From assembly GCA_018806985.1 (NCBI GenBank), contig JADANN010000402.1, positions 744,001 through 808,000 of the forward strand: a stretch of 64,000 nucleotides of DNA, in the 5' to 3' direction. This document shows, one piece after another, positions 1-12,004 of the stretch. The translations under genes and the position numbers were made by a program. The stretch's first letter is position 1, and every line of letters starts with the position of its first letter. The notes below the pieces were generated by a model. The model was not told the origin of the DNA, searched no databases, and was given only the letters and a program-made list of their open reading frames with translations. The stretch is from Angiostrongylus vasorum. Taxonomy: Eukaryota > Nematoda > Chromadorea > Rhabditida > Metastrongylidae.

Positions 1-1439
1 ATGAAGGTCTTCCTACCGCAAACGTAGCGATTTTGACGTGCTTTTATCCCGGAATGGTGTAAAATTCTAACGTTCAACAACGATTAGTGGACAAACAGAA
101 CTGACCTGGCGCAAGCTTCAGCAACTCGGTGATTGGTAAGATAACAAACGACGTGCAAAAAAATAGATGAGAGTTCCTTGACTTGTTGAAGAATATGCCA
201 GAGATTCACTGATTCTATGTTAAATAATTCATTTTTTGAGTCATACTACGTACTACCTTTATTATTGTTATTATTTTCCGAAGGAGAAAAGAATAAATGA
301 ATAACGACTGCATGGAACTGCTGATAAGACCTATTTATCATCAAGAGGAGTATTGAGAAAGTACTGAGAGTTGAATCACCCAATTCACTAATGGACTATT
401 ACTATTCTACTTTTGAACGCATAATTCATAAGAGAATGTTCATCCATGCGAGCTCACCTTATTCCTCCATCCTCATCTTTTTTCACGGCTCCTGTGTTTC
501 CAATGTTAACCTAATGTACCACTGTCAATAATTCATGGGACATTCGTTGTTTAATCATTTTCCCCTTATTTTATTATAAGCTGGAAAACTGAAGCTTTTT
601 TTTCCAAAAAAATGCCAATGAAGCACCAGATGATATTCAACTGCAGAAAAAAATTGCTCTTCATTTATAATGGGAAAATGGATGGACATTTTTCGGAGTT
701 TTCCAGTAAATCTTCAAATACTCCAGAAAAGACACTGAAGAAGGAAACAAGAAAAGACGTCGCGAAAAGTTCTGTCATGTGAAAAATCCCTAAAATATGG
801 CAGAGTGCTAAACGTGATTTAAGTTTGTCATGAATGGTTTGAAAGGCGGTAAGTTCTTCACTATCGTGAAAATAGACGAAGAGAAAAAGATAGAGAATCG
901 AGCTTCCAAATGTTGTTAACAACAAGGAACAAGCATTTATTTTAAATACACCTATAATGAAGACGAGGAGGTATAAGCTTTGCCAACAAGAAGAAAGAAC
1001 GGCCGATACCATTCCAGGCGACGTTAGTTACTGACCATCAAATGGGAGGGAATTCGTGGAATATCCATGGATGGGGCGGGTCGAGGATGGCGTCAACGCT
1101 ACGGCGAAGCCAACTAATCACTTGACCACATCCTATATTGAAACTGAGTCGGATCTAATTCATTGCGTGCTGGCGAGGAAAGCGAATCCATTCCAAAAAA
1201 ATATTAGCTAGCTGCAAAAGTAATTGCGGTTTTTGCATCTCAATTCACCGCAAATTTATCACTTTAGATTCTTTTAAATGACTTATTGCATTATTCTTAC
1301 TCTCTATGCGTTCTAGAGCAAGGAACTGACGTCAGGCAAGGAGAACGTCCTAACTATTTTCTTGCTGAAGTTCAAAATGTGTATCAGTACAGCGAAGAGA
1401 ATTTGGGACATGAATAACCATAAAAGAACAAATGAAAGC
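1..1439. other. no recognised feature
   Basis: AT-rich sequence with stops in all frames. The longest open stretch (665-1012, minus) is hydrophobic but shows no splice context or family motif and is within what chance gives. Nothing is interpretable here. Confidence 0.5.
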
Positions 1440-1712
1440 ATAAAGCTCTCGACATTGATCAGTCCCAGAGGGAAGAGCCATGCATTTGACCTCCTTACGC
1501 ATCGTTCGAGGTGATTGAATGCATACCTGGCTTGTACAATGACTTGCGGTGGCCTGCGGATGTGTCATATCAGTGCTGCTATCTTCCCAGACAAGTCTGG
1601 TATCAATTTCCAGACCCCGGAAAGATGGAAGGCTTGGTGAGACGGGGGGCTCGGGACCAAACACATGTGTATTGCTGGGTCGGCGCCTCTAACCACTGCT
1701 CTACACACGCCT
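1440..1712 (-). mobile_element. SINE A copy (tRNA-headed)
   Basis: Nearly full-length member of family A. Read on the minus strand it begins with a tRNA-like head (A-box-like GAGCAGTGGTTAGAGG), continues through the diagnostic body (CAATCACCTCGAACGATG region) and ends in the family 3' end GAGCTTTAT. The B-box-like part is eroded. About 270 bp, similar in length to the other full copies at 3450, 21430, 31708 and 49881. Confidence 0.85.
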
Positions 1713-1849
1713 ACCAATAACCATATGGCATAATACCTGCCTGCCAGGCTACAGTGTGGTAATGGTTGAAGAGGTTACTGCAAAGCAGAAGGAGGCCTTG
1801 AAAATGATAAGGCTGATGGATGCACTTGGAGTTGATAAAGAAGCGTTTT

Positions 1850-2600
1850 AAAACAGTAATAGAGAGTGGTAAATTTACAACAACTAATCTTTCCGCATTT
1901 AAAAAAAGCTGAAAGATTGGAACAGCACGATAAAGTCGCTGTTCCATGTTTTGACCAGAAATCAAAAAGTCATCATTTTGAGCTCTGAGCCTCTTCTCCA
2001 CAATGTAATCAACGGCGACTTCTCGATTGAGTTGTGACATGAGGTGAAAAATGAATTATATGCGAAAACTAACAATGTTGAGTGCAGTGGGTGACGTTTT
2101 CAAAGACCTTCCAGTGTAGTATTGGCTCGGTTATAGTGAGTGTTTAGTGGTGTATAGACCGAGTCATCGGTTACAATTTTTGTAAATCCAGGCAAAATGA
2201 TTACAGGAGAGAGGTGGTGCAGCGAAATCGGTGAAATGCGCCAGAAATGCGGTTATGTTGTCCAGCCTTGGTCAGCAGTGGGACAAGTCCAGGTCTTCCG
2301 CACTACAACGCTTGACCACCCACGTTTCATTAATAGCGCTTCTAAAGTTGGATGAAATTCACCTCACAACTTTACTCATGGGGGAGCTTTTATCTGGTGA
2401 CTACTTTTTTAAGCGCCTAAACTACTTCAGCGAAAAAAATCGTCAATGCTGCAAAAATGGCAGGGGAAATCCCGCTGCTGGAAATACAATCGGAGGATTT
2501 GTTACTTCCAGAAATGTAGGCGATATGTGTGGAATAAGGAAGGAAATGTGGAATAAAGCTATTTTTTATTTGTTCTTGCTCTTATTAATGATTATTTATT
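1850..2600 (+). pseudogene. decayed mariner-family transposase
   Basis: A DD34D-type mariner transposase broken by stops and frameshifts. In order: HLKKAERLEQHDKV near 1900-1945, resembling the segment before the catalytic domain; GEK-stop-IICEN near 2041-2070, matching the (G/C)DEKWI-YEN motif that follows the first catalytic Asp; VMLS near 2255; HVSLIALLKLDEI from 2321, matching the ARPHV-QKL-EL block; LLSGDYFFKRLNYF at 2387-2428, matching YSPDL-P-DYHFF with the third Asp at 2399-2401; and GFVTSRNVGDM near 2497-2530, matching the FV-SR--DFY block. The block order matches the family. No terminal inverted repeats were located. It cannot encode a working enzyme. Confidence 0.75.
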
Positions 2601-2904
2601 AGTAATATTAATAATGTCTTGTCTGCGCCTAGTTCTAACCGTTTCAAGTTAAGCGGTCGAAACAACAATTTTTGAAGCAAGCTAGGCATAATCGACAGAT
2701 GGCTTCTTTCTTTGAGTTGAGAAAGTTAGTTGACAAAATTTATAGAATCGGTGTTTGAACAAGAAGATCGCATAACAAGAAACGATCGACAACAACTACA
2801 GTGGCAATGATAATGGTTTACAACGATTACTAACAGTTACTAAGAAAAACCTCTCAGCGGTGATCAGTCTTTCGAAGGATTCCCCTTGTGTCTGATTTCA
2901 TCAA

Positions 2905-3060
2905 GCAGTGTTAGAGGTGACTGAATAGATATCTGGCCTACATTAAGACCCGCCGTGGCATACAGAGGTATTCAGTGACTGTTGCCCTCAACCTAGACAA
3001 GCCTGGTACCAATTTAGCAACACCAAGTGGACGGAAGGAGCTCTGGTGATCGGACCGAAC
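2905..3060 (-). mobile_element. SINE A fragment
   Basis: Internal part of SINE A, diverged. It keeps the blocks TGAATAGATATCTGGCCT, AGACAAGCCTGGTACCAAT and a GGAAGG(C)-like junction. The tRNA head and 3' end are missing. Confidence 0.65.
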
Positions 3061-3449
3061 GACCACTTAGTGAAGACACTAAATCGGTTGGAAGTATTAC
3101 CAGAAACAAGGAATGACAGATCATTCGTATTCCAAAACTGTTCGATCCACCTCAGAAGATACAATAATGTGGGTCCACCTTTGTTAAGTCTAGAACAACT
3201 ACGGTTTAGTCTATGATTATCCTTTGTCTCCTATGTTTTTTAAAAAGAAACCTCATCTTTATCGATACAATGTTTTATCTGTGAATATAATGTTATAGAT
3301 GTAGAGTCGAACCGTTAAGATAACACATGATTGATCAATCAGCCGATAATATTTGATTGCTTCGAAGACGATAATTGAACGATGCTTGAAAAACGTCAAA
3401 GCGCTTGGTTTCACTGATTCGAAGTACTCATAGACTTTGATTTACGTTA

Positions 3450-3727
3450 AAAAGATAAAGCTCTCGACGTTGATCAATCCCTGAGGGATGGGTCATGCAT
3501 TCGACTTCATCACGGATCGTTGGAAGTGATTGAATGCATATTTGGCCTTGAAATCATTTGCCGTGGCCTACGGATCTATCGTCGAGTCAGTGTTGCTGTC
3601 CTCCTAGATAAGCCCAGTACCAATTTGCCGACCCCAGAGGGTTGAAAGGCTTGGTGTGCTTGAGGAGCGGAGATCGATCCCATTTGTACTGCAGGGCGCC
3701 CCCAGACCACTGCGCTACACGCGCCCT
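3450..3727 (-). mobile_element. SINE A copy, near full length
   Basis: Carries the 3' end at 3452-3480 (AAAGATAAAGCTCTCGACG on the plus strand), the body, and a tRNA-like head whose B box reads GATCGATCC-like at 3671-3681 and whose A box lies at 3703-3725 (minus strand GCGTGTAGCGCAGTGGTC). Moderately diverged. Confidence 0.88.
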
Positions 3728-5229
3728 CTAGAGACACTATGCAGTAAAAATAAGGTTTAGCACATGTTAAGCTGAGTTGGCAAATCCCATTCTTGTCCTT
3801 TATGCTTTTTTTTATACACTACGTTATGAATCTTTCGGAAAGTTGATTCGACCTAGCGCGGACGACAAATGAAGCGTCCCATCCCTCTGGGATTCGACGG
3901 ACCCCGAAAGTCATTATGGAGGCCAAGTATTCATTCGGTCATCTTTACTATGCCTAACGGAGTTGAGTGAACTGCGCATCTCAAAGGGGTCGATTAACAT
4001 CAAATCCTTTGTCTTCTACCCTTCTATATACAGTAAATAAAGAAAGTAAAAATAATTGCAGCAAGAAACACCGTACTTGTAACACTAAATACGTTGTTGT
4101 GTAGTTATTCAAGCAGGAAGTATAAAGTGGATATCCTTATAGTAAAACTTCAATCGATCACCACAATGTCATAAAGAATCGCAAACATTAAAATCTTAGA
4201 GGAATGTTCTTATAAGACCACTCTAAGAAGAATGGAGAAAAATTTAAAGAAAATGCCGAGAGAAAAGTACTTTATGGCGAGGAATGTTCATGAACGAAGC
4301 ATTGAAAACTTCAGAAAAAAAATGCACCGGATGAGCTGACGCGGAGGATCTGTAGATTGAAAACGGCATTTAGGAAAGTTCAACAACAACTTTAGATGAC
4401 TATAAATTTTTTTCACATACCTTTACGCTCTTTCTTCTACAACCCTAAAGCGTCCAAATCTTAAGTTTTAATTAACAACAAACTTTGGCGGAAACTACCT
4501 AAACACCTTACGATTTCATTGCAGTTTTTACTTAGTTGCGCACTTCCGAACACAGATTTCCTTTCCATCCTAGCCAGGCTGTGAAATAAGGAAGGATTTT
4601 AAGCAGGAAGTTCGATAATTTTACGCTAATATAGCTAATTATTCTATTAAGAATGCTAATATAACTTACACGGCCCTCCTTCACATTACAAAATTTCGAC
4701 GCTTTAGTTTTCTTAACAAATAGTCGTCGTCAACAGAGTTCGCCGAATATGTGTTTAGGTTGAGTTTTTTCTCCTCTTCTTTGTTAATTCACAAGTTGAA
4801 CGCTGGTCAAATGTGGTTCATCCTCCAATTCCGGGATTGCATGCCAGGAGTTTTCTGCAACAAATCCTTAACATAAGGCGTCGTTAGCCCATATGAAACT
4901 GTGAGAGGTGTGCCAGTATCATAACTAGGTTTTCCTCGGAATACAGTGATTTCTGCAATTACCTGACATGTCTGTAAAGGACAGTGTGATAGGTGGTACC
5001 GATAGTAGCTGATTGACAACTTTGCATATCGACTAAAAAACACCCGAACTGATGTGTTGAAGCAGGTAGGCGACGAATTCCCCAAATATGTACCAAATTT
5101 TGTCCTGGTGGGGTTATTTGCGTTTATTCGCCGTCGGTATATTATACGGATACCGGATGAAAGAACTAATGGGACGACATACACATGTTTCCTAACAGGG
5201 CATTGATGAAGGAAGACGTGCTCCACCCG
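3728..5229. other. no recognised gene
   Basis: No repeat family or protein motif was recognised. A 139-codon open stretch on the minus strand (4807-5226) is the longest non-repetitive one in the window, but it has no domain signature and its length is expected by chance in 64 kb of six-frame sequence. Confidence 0.5.
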
Positions 5230-5990
5230 TGCGTTCGGTTTAGAAATTATAGATGAGCTCTATTGTCTTCCTAGGTCTAGGAAATTATACACACAGGCGA
5301 CGAATAGCGATCAGACTAGCCCGGAGATCGATGCAGTTTTAGTGGTTTTTTGTGGATATTTTTTAAAACTTCTAAACCTTCTGCCATTAGTCGCGTATCT
5401 CCTTTATTGAGAAACGGATTGATTTCCGCTTCATCATTCGTATTGAACGAAATGGAGACATCCGGATCCCCTAACCATGCAAACATGGCTCGAGAACTTT
5501 CAACTTGAAGTATGATTGTTCGAGAACTTAAAAGGAAAGGTGAGCAACGAGTGTCATTGAGGTAGTGAAGAAGAATAGCACCAACTGGCCCTTTGCTCTC
5601 CTTTTATACTATGCGATTTTCGTTGTTTTAGTGTACACTTTCAAACTCTGGAAGCTACTTAGAAACGAAGAAGAATCACTGGTCATTGTCGAACACATTA
5701 CTGAGAAGGCAATGATTGGAGAGTCCCATATGATGGAAGTAAGAGATGGAATTCGATGTTCCGACATATGTCTGCAGTCGAAGAGAACATACACTACCGT
5801 ACAAGACCAAGATTTCAGAAATGGTGGTTTCAAAATCATTTGTTCGAACCCGGTTGAGTGTTTACATAAGGAAAGGTAGTACAGATGAGGTGAACCATGC
5901 CTATATCTCGTTGCACCCTAGTGGTGGGTATGTACCCATGAACCGTCTCGTAATAATTTTAGGGCTCATTTGCAGCGCATAATTCTAGCA
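5230..5990 (+). pseudogene. RTE-type LINE, C-terminal part of the ORF (fossil)
   Basis: An open segment at 5565-5879 aligns by eye to the region behind the reverse transcriptase of nematode RTE elements. It has a W-K-LRNEEE block (matching the ETWA-RKQEEN region), then VIVEH-TEKAMIG, then EVRDGIRCSDICLQSK, which matches the highly typical VRDGIRSS-LRQRSK block. Upstream, 5230-5330 gives LEIIDELYCLPRSRKLYT-like residues, matching the DE-SYVYLGRE block, in the same order but with stops. The N-terminal endonuclease and the RT core are absent. This is a 5'-truncated, dead copy. Confidence 0.75.
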
Positions 5991-6236
5991 GTTACTTGAT
6001 TGAAAGTCTCGGACGCATCGAAGCGCGTGATGCAACTGTCATCGAAATACACAAACACAAGTGCAGCGATATTGTTACACGCATTTGTCAGGCATAAAAC
6101 AATTCGCACTAGCATACATAAGAAGTTCCATCCACTACGTGTCAGAATACAAAAATTGCCAATTTTATTCCGTGTTTCACTCTTATGCCCTTTTTGACAA
6201 AACGCCATATGCTCTTGCAATTAAATATAGTCTTAA

Positions 6237-6500
6237 GGGCGAGTGTGGCGCAGTGGTTGGAGGCGCCACTGCGACACACACGTGGAATCGATCCCTGCGC
6301 CCATGGCCCACCAAGCCTTCCATCCCTCCTGGGTCGGCAAATTGGTACCAGATCTGTCTGGGAGGATAACAGCATTGATTCCATACATCGTTAGGCCACC
6401 GGGAGTCATTATATAGGCCATATATGCATTAAATCTTCTCTGACGGTCTTAACAAAGTCGAATGCATTGCGTTCCCCTAAAAGATTCATCAACCCCCAAG
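6237..6500 (+). mobile_element. SINE A copy
   Basis: The head at 6239-6300 has an A box GTGGCGCAGTGGTTGGAG and a B-box-like GTGGAATCGATCCC, followed by the family body (CACCAAGCCTTCCATCCC, GGCAAATTGGTACCAGA) and a diverged 3' part ending near CATCAACCCC. The head is one of the best preserved of family A. Confidence 0.9.
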
Positions 6501-7179
6501 ACCATTATCTTTTATAAGGCGTTTTACAACCATTTTTCTGTTTTATCTTGTTTTTTAAGACATAAAAAGTGTTACCCATAACTGCTGTCATAAAGATTTT
6601 TGCTTCCACTCTCGCTAGAGTTAGAGGAGATGAGGGTCTTCATCACCTTCACTTTCGAATAAGGCAGACGAAAATGGCTCCAATGAAAAAACGTTGAAAG
6701 GGTTTAATTTCACTCCAGTTGTGACGTATTTCTGATTTCCAATAAACAGAACGACTTTACACACTACTATGGCTTTTTGGAAATCTGAATAGACTGTTTG
6801 AAAAAAGACCTTCATCAAACGATGGGCTATTTTTGCATAATGAAGTGCTAAAGTTTATAGCACAGTGGTTAGATTCGGTTTGCCGCTGAGTTAATGAAAA
6901 GCTTACTAACTGGCTTGTTTTTCCGAAGATTTGGATTCCTACTAAAAGATCTAACAGTATTTTAATTAATTCACAGTGTTCAAAAAATTGCAATATTTAT
7001 AAAAGTCTGAGTTTAATTAACGCTATCTAGGGTGGACTAGGGTGCAAGTAATATGTGGTAAATGCCATTTTACTTTCTTTTTTATGTTCGAAATCCCTAA
7101 AATACTTACATTGGCCACATATTCATTTTGCTATTTATTAAATAATAAATAATTTATTTACATGGTCTGTCATCACATC
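6501..7179. other. no recognised feature
   Basis: AT-rich sequence with no repeat family, RNA gene or coding block recognised. Confidence 0.4.
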
Positions 7180-7455
7180 TACTATTCCGATGCCAGCAGT
7201 CCCTTGTATTCGATTCGTCTTCCTAGAATTCATCGATCTCATCTGTTTTCCAACTATTCGCATTTAGGTTCAGCTGATTCTTAAGGATTTCCTCTTCCTT
7301 GTTAATGTCATGGAGTGCTGGACGAGTCGATTCTCTTTCCAATCTTGGAGACAGTCGAGTTAAGACGTTCCCACGTGAAGTGCAGGAGAGTGTTGGGGAC
7401 GAGATCGAACCAGTGCCTTACTTCCTGACGGACTGCATCAGTAACCACAGCGAGC
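7180..7455 (-). mobile_element. SINE C copy (tRNA-headed)
   Basis: On the minus strand the head (7375-7450) reads GTGGTTACTGATGCAGTC as an A-box region, with a B box GGTTCGATCTC. The body shares the blocks GGATTTCC, GTAGAATGCTGGTCGA and CATTCGATTCGT with copies at 7905, 8475, 20005, 47505 and 57600. The B box is close to the Pol III consensus. Confidence 0.75.
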
Positions 7456-7904
7456 AGTTTTTTTAAAAATCATCAATGATCGAAACTTTGCTCAAATGTA
7501 TTTACGATCTATAATCGTCGAACTCATAAGATCGCAATAGAGGATTTTCATGGAGCCAATTGAGGGCTGCATTTATGTCACATTTTAGACACAAAATGCA
7601 AACCTCTAATAGAATAATTATGAGATGTGGTCGGTTGACATTCGACGTGAAAGTGTTTGTAATGTAAAAGAAGGCAAAAAACAAGGGAGATAGAACACTT
7701 TGCATTTCAAAGTTCATAAAAGTTCATGTCAAGGTGTCTATGACAAATCGAATGTTAATCAGGTTGTTGTTGTCTTTCTGAACACTGCAAACATTATCGC
7801 CTTGCCCGTAAACTTCTAGGAAAGAAAAAATGTTCAGAATCACTAATTCCAGGAAAACCGTTCGCTCTTATGTGTTGGAAATCATCGGAATTTGTTTACA
7901 TAGT

Positions 7905-8155
7905 TGGAGGTCACATACAGTGTTGATTCCTGCAGCTACGACATTCGATTCGTTTCCTTCATAATCCACGATATTCTCCGGTCTTTTCACACGTGGATTC
8001 GGCAGCTGCTTGAAAGTTTTCATCATTTTCACAAATGATGGAGTCTATTCTCTCTGGAATTCTAGGATAGCCATAATGAGCATCATTACTACAAATGCGC
8101 TTCCCACCTCGTAATGTGTTAACTAATTCCTAGCGAATTTTACCACTTAGCCGTC
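7905..8155 (-). mobile_element. SINE C copy, diverged
   Basis: Shares ACATTCGATTCGTTTCCT, the GGATTCGGCAGCTGCTTGA block and GGAATTCTAGGATAGCC with the other C copies. A degraded tRNA-like head lies near 8110-8150 (minus GTTAACACATTACGAGG). It is the second of three C copies in the same orientation within 1.6 kb. Confidence 0.6.
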
Positions 8156-8474
8156 ATTACTCCCTATAATGATCGTCAGCGAACTTCTTTTTTAGCACAT
8201 ATTGTACTCACTAGCTGTTAATATACGTCGATTAAAGGGTGCATACATCAATAGTTCAGTGAACTTAACACAGCGTAAATGAAGAACATTGGCGCGATCA
8301 GGAAATTCCTACTAGAAGTATTAAAAAACATGATATACTTGCCTTCACATGTCAATATATTGCACAATCGAATTCGTAAACATTACAGGTACAAGGTTCA
8401 ATCAGTAAGAAATTGAAAGGCTTATGGCTGATCGATGTAATGATCATGGAAGTGGTGGTATTACTTTTTTTTAC

Positions 8475-8715
8475 TTTATTTGATCTGTCTTCACGTCTGT
8501 TGTGGCGGATCCCAGCACTTCCCACATTCGATTCGTTTCCTCGCATCCGTTGTCCACGAAGGTCTTCCAACTTTTACGTGTGGCTTCGGTTGCTGCTTGA
8601 GGATTTCCATTTCATCTTGAATCCCGTAGAATGCTGGTCGAGCAATTCTCCGTGGAGTCCCAAGATAGCTGAGCTGAAGTGGTGCCATGTAAGCAATAAT
8701 TCAATAATGCGGTAT
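8475..8715 (-). mobile_element. SINE C copy lacking its head
   Basis: Body blocks are well preserved: CGGATCCCAGCACTTCCC, CATTCGATTCGTTTCCTC and GTAGAATGCTGGTCGAGC. The tRNA-like 5' head is missing, consistent with 5' truncation during target-primed insertion. Confidence 0.75.
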
Positions 8716-9184
8716 TATCCTTGGTGGGAATTAAAATCAAAGGATGCCCATTAGTATTTTCTTCTCATAAAATGAACGCATGAGTTTAGGCTTCCTAGTC
8801 GTTCTCCTGGATCAACTGCAATGTTCTTTTTTCTACGTCTGTCGCATTCAGTTCTCATCGTGTCATACAAGGGTCAAACAAAGCTGCTGCGTGAAAAAAA
8901 GTTGACACTGTAGTAATGTTTAGCAACTTGGTAAATGGTTCTTTACTAGAGATCTGAAGGAGGCTTATAATGCTGATTATTGCGTGGGGATTTTTTTTCC
9001 AGTGGGTGGTTCATTCTGAAAGGTCTACTTCCCTTCATATCGGCTGTTCTTCATAAAACAGGTGCTCTTCTGGCCACTCTGTGGTCCAACCACTTTCTCA
9101 GTTTCATTGAGCTTCATAAACGATGCATGTTCATAAGGAAAACTTCTAAAAGAGGACAATATAAGGTGCAAAACTAGGGTTAAT

Positions 9185-10140
9185 GACAATCTACCAGTAG
9201 ATGTGGTAGGATTTGTTCCAGGTGTTGTAGATCTGAAGAGATTTGTGCAGAATCTCTCTGTTGTTGATTCTATCCTTCTTCGTCAAGTTGTGGTGTATTT
9301 ATTTTGGACTTTGGTCTTTTTTGGTCTTGATAGATAACTGTCCGGAGCTGGTCTTTGGATTAAGAAGAGTTTTTCTTAGTACAGGTTCGGAGATCTTTTA
9401 GCAGTACCACATAGTAGCCTGCTGGATATTAGATGTTGCTTCGTTTAGAATTTGGTGTGGCATTGCTAGAGACGGATTCTTTCACACGGCTTTTTCCCAC
9501 CTTTTTAATATTTTTTTTAAACATTTTGATTAACACTGAGAAGATTGCACTCGCTACCCACAAAGATGTGATTAATAGCGAAAATGAACCATAGGTTCGT
9601 AGGTTATCACTTATAACGGTGTTTCTCCAACGTTTTAAAGAAAGGATTTATATGGAATAGGTGAGCCGTGAGAATATTCCAACCAAATGCTTTTCATTTC
9701 CGTGGTTAATTTGTAATCTATACGTTCAGTTCGGTGTTCCTACTTTGTCCCATCGTCATATTGGATTGGCTCGTAACATATTTCTATGAGGAGTTCCCTT
9801 TTGGTTGGGTCACTTGAGATCTTTACAAAACATACTGAGTTTCCGTCACCAGTTACAAATACTGTCGAAAGTAGCAAATGATCGTACCATGCTAATTCTC
9901 TTCGGATAACTAAGTGCAAAGGAGTACGATGGCATGGTGCATGACGTCGCCAACGATAAGCGTTGAGATTTTCTCAACAAAATGAAAGGAGTTCCTGCGA
10001 TTATTTCTTGGATAATAGCATTGTTGTTTTCGGTTTGTTGAATGGCAATCACAATGGAGTCGATGTGGCTTGAGGGACCTAGGAGAACATGATGGTATGA
10101 AGGGACTTAAATAGCGATTTCTATCTTTACTTAGCATCAT
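9185..10140 (-). pseudogene. RTE-type LINE, endonuclease end to start of RT (fossil)
   Basis: Minus-strand translation at 9192-9278 gives RRIESTTERFCTNLFRSTTP, which matches the RTE segment just before the reverse transcriptase (TERFY-NLFRSSTPV). About 250 bases upstream (9523-9582) the residues VGSECNLLSVN match the VGSDHRLLR end of the apurinic-type endonuclease. The linker length between them is reasonable. Further upstream, to about 10140, the endonuclease part is too decayed for motif calls. Below 9185 the RT core does not continue recognisably. Dead copy. Confidence 0.6.
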
Positions 10141-11214
10141 CGTTGATTATGTACATTCAGAAAAACGATGCTTCTTCGTTACCGGTGTTGATGTTCTTAT
10201 ACTTCATGAAAACATATGTTTATCGGAACGGGCGATCATGGCACAGACCACACCGGATGTTATACAAAGAAATCATTCTTATTCGTTACTATCAATTTAG
10301 AATTCTCCTTTTCATTTCTTACCCAACGATAAAAGTCTGTTTGTAAGGTAGTTCTAAACGAAGAAAAAGTACCATGCTATTTGAAAGAAAAAATTTAAAA
10401 AGACTCTTTTTATGAGGTGGTGAGCTGACTTCGTTAGGATAAGATTCCTAATTCAGAGCAAATACTCTTGCGCATTCCTGTTCGTGTAGTAGTACAACGA
10501 AGAGCTCTTTTACCACGATACCTTCCCCACCCTCTTCGTCCTCCCTCCCCCCCAGCAAGCTCATTACGGTTGAAGGTTTTATACGTTCCTATGTTCCAGC
10601 GATCTTGTTCTCAGTAAATTTATAGTGGAAGCTCTAGGCATCTTTAGAAATCTTAGAAATCGCTATATGTGAGTAGGAAAGCTACAGGCCTCTTTTTCAG
10701 ATACATCAGGGTTCGCGGCTGTATACGGTGGAAAGCACTAAACATGAGGACGCGGCTATCTCGTGACAGCATGAAAACAAATAACTTATTCAACTAGAAT
10801 AATTTCAGTCAAACTGAATTTATGTTCGGCTGAAAATGGGCAGGATACATTTGCAGAGATGTCTGTGAACTTAGTATAAAACTTCAGTAGTCACACCAAC
10901 AGACATCAACGTGCTTTATTTTTAAAGGAAAATCTTTCAGAGAAGGGTAATCACCAATCTAGATGGCCGGAAAGACAGGGAAATAAAAAACGATCGATAT
11001 AATCAGATCAAAACAGTTCTTCGTTGTTATGAAAAGTAAACATGATTTAGGAATGATCGTTGGCCAAATCTACAAATGGATTGGAATGACACTTATCCAT
11101 TTCATCTATTAATGTCTTGACTTGAACGAGCTCTATCCGGTAGTTCTCTGGAAGTTAAATGAATCGAGAACGAAATATCAGGTATTTTAGGGAAGATGTT
11201 GTGGAAAACGGACG
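10141..11214. other. no recognised feature
   Basis: No known repeat, tRNA-like head or protein block was seen. There is a short C-rich patch near 10530-10555. Confidence 0.4.
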
Positions 11215-11360
11215 CGTATAGTGCAGGTAGAGGTGCTCTGTAAAGCACACAAGGTCACTGATTGGATCATGTGCTCTAGGCTGACCAAGCCCGTCACCGG
11301 GATCGTTATATTGGTTGGAGGGATGTCTGAGAGAATAAAAACATTGTCTAGAAAAAACCA
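11215..11360 (+). mobile_element. SINE A 5' fragment, diverged
   Basis: Begins with an eroded tRNA-like head (GCGTATAGTGCAGGTAGAGG) and continues GACCAAGCCCGTCACCGG, TATTGGTTGG and TGTCTGAGAGAATAAAA, in the order of family A. The 3' half is absent. Confidence 0.6.
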
Positions 11361-11639
11361 GTTGGCCCTACAAGATATTAATGCAGAATACTCACTTCGT
11401 CACCTCGACGATGCTTGTTAGAGTGCATGGTACAACAGTATGTTTTAAAAAATCAGCATGCGTCTTCTATTACAAAACTAGGAAAAAAATGAAGCATGAG
11501 TGCTGAACTGATCTGTTTGGGACAGAGATTCTTCCAAGCCGATGCAGCCATTTTCAGTTATTATTCAAGCATCCGAACAACTCCCTTGAGTACTGTTGTC
11601 AACCATAAGTCCAACCGCTCAGTGCTGCATTTAACAAAT

Positions 11640-11945
11640 CTTTCTTAGATATAACCACAATGATGCTGAGATATTTCAAAAACTCTGGACCGAAGGTGCC
11701 TGTGACAGGGATCGAACCCTTTCGTACCCTTTCAAGGCGCTAGCGTGTTCACAATCACACCATGCCGATCCTTTGTTTTGCCTTCCTCTCAGCTGTATTT
11801 TAGACTATAGGTGCTATCAGCAATCACGTATAAACGGGATTGATCTGGTGAGCACAAATTGGCATTTAACGCAGTTAAACTCATTGTGAGATCATTGTAC
11901 TTATATGTCACGACATGTCTTGCCATGAAAAAAAGAATTGGCAGT
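11640..11945 (-). mobile_element. SINE B copy with inverted second tail
   Basis: On the minus strand there is a tRNA-like head with A-box region GCATGGTGTGATTGTGAAC and a perfect B box GGGTTCGATCCC, followed by the family 3' half (TTTGAAATATCTCAGCATCA). To the right, 11895-11945 holds a second B 3' tail in plus orientation (GCCATGAAAAAAAGAATTGG). Both outer ends are therefore B 3' ends. Confidence 0.75.
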
Positions 11946-12004
11946 AAATTTTAAAAAAATTGACTACATTGTGGTCTTTTGTGTGGGTTTTTTTTTATAT
12001 CACA

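Noticed and set aside
665..1012. Hydrophobic 115-codon frame as a membrane protein
   Set aside because: Hydrophobicity follows from the purine-rich opposite strand; no family motif or start context.
4807..5226. 139-codon open frame on the minus strand as a host gene
   Set aside because: No recognisable domain, signal peptide or splice context. Several frames of this length are expected by chance in 64 kb read in six frames.
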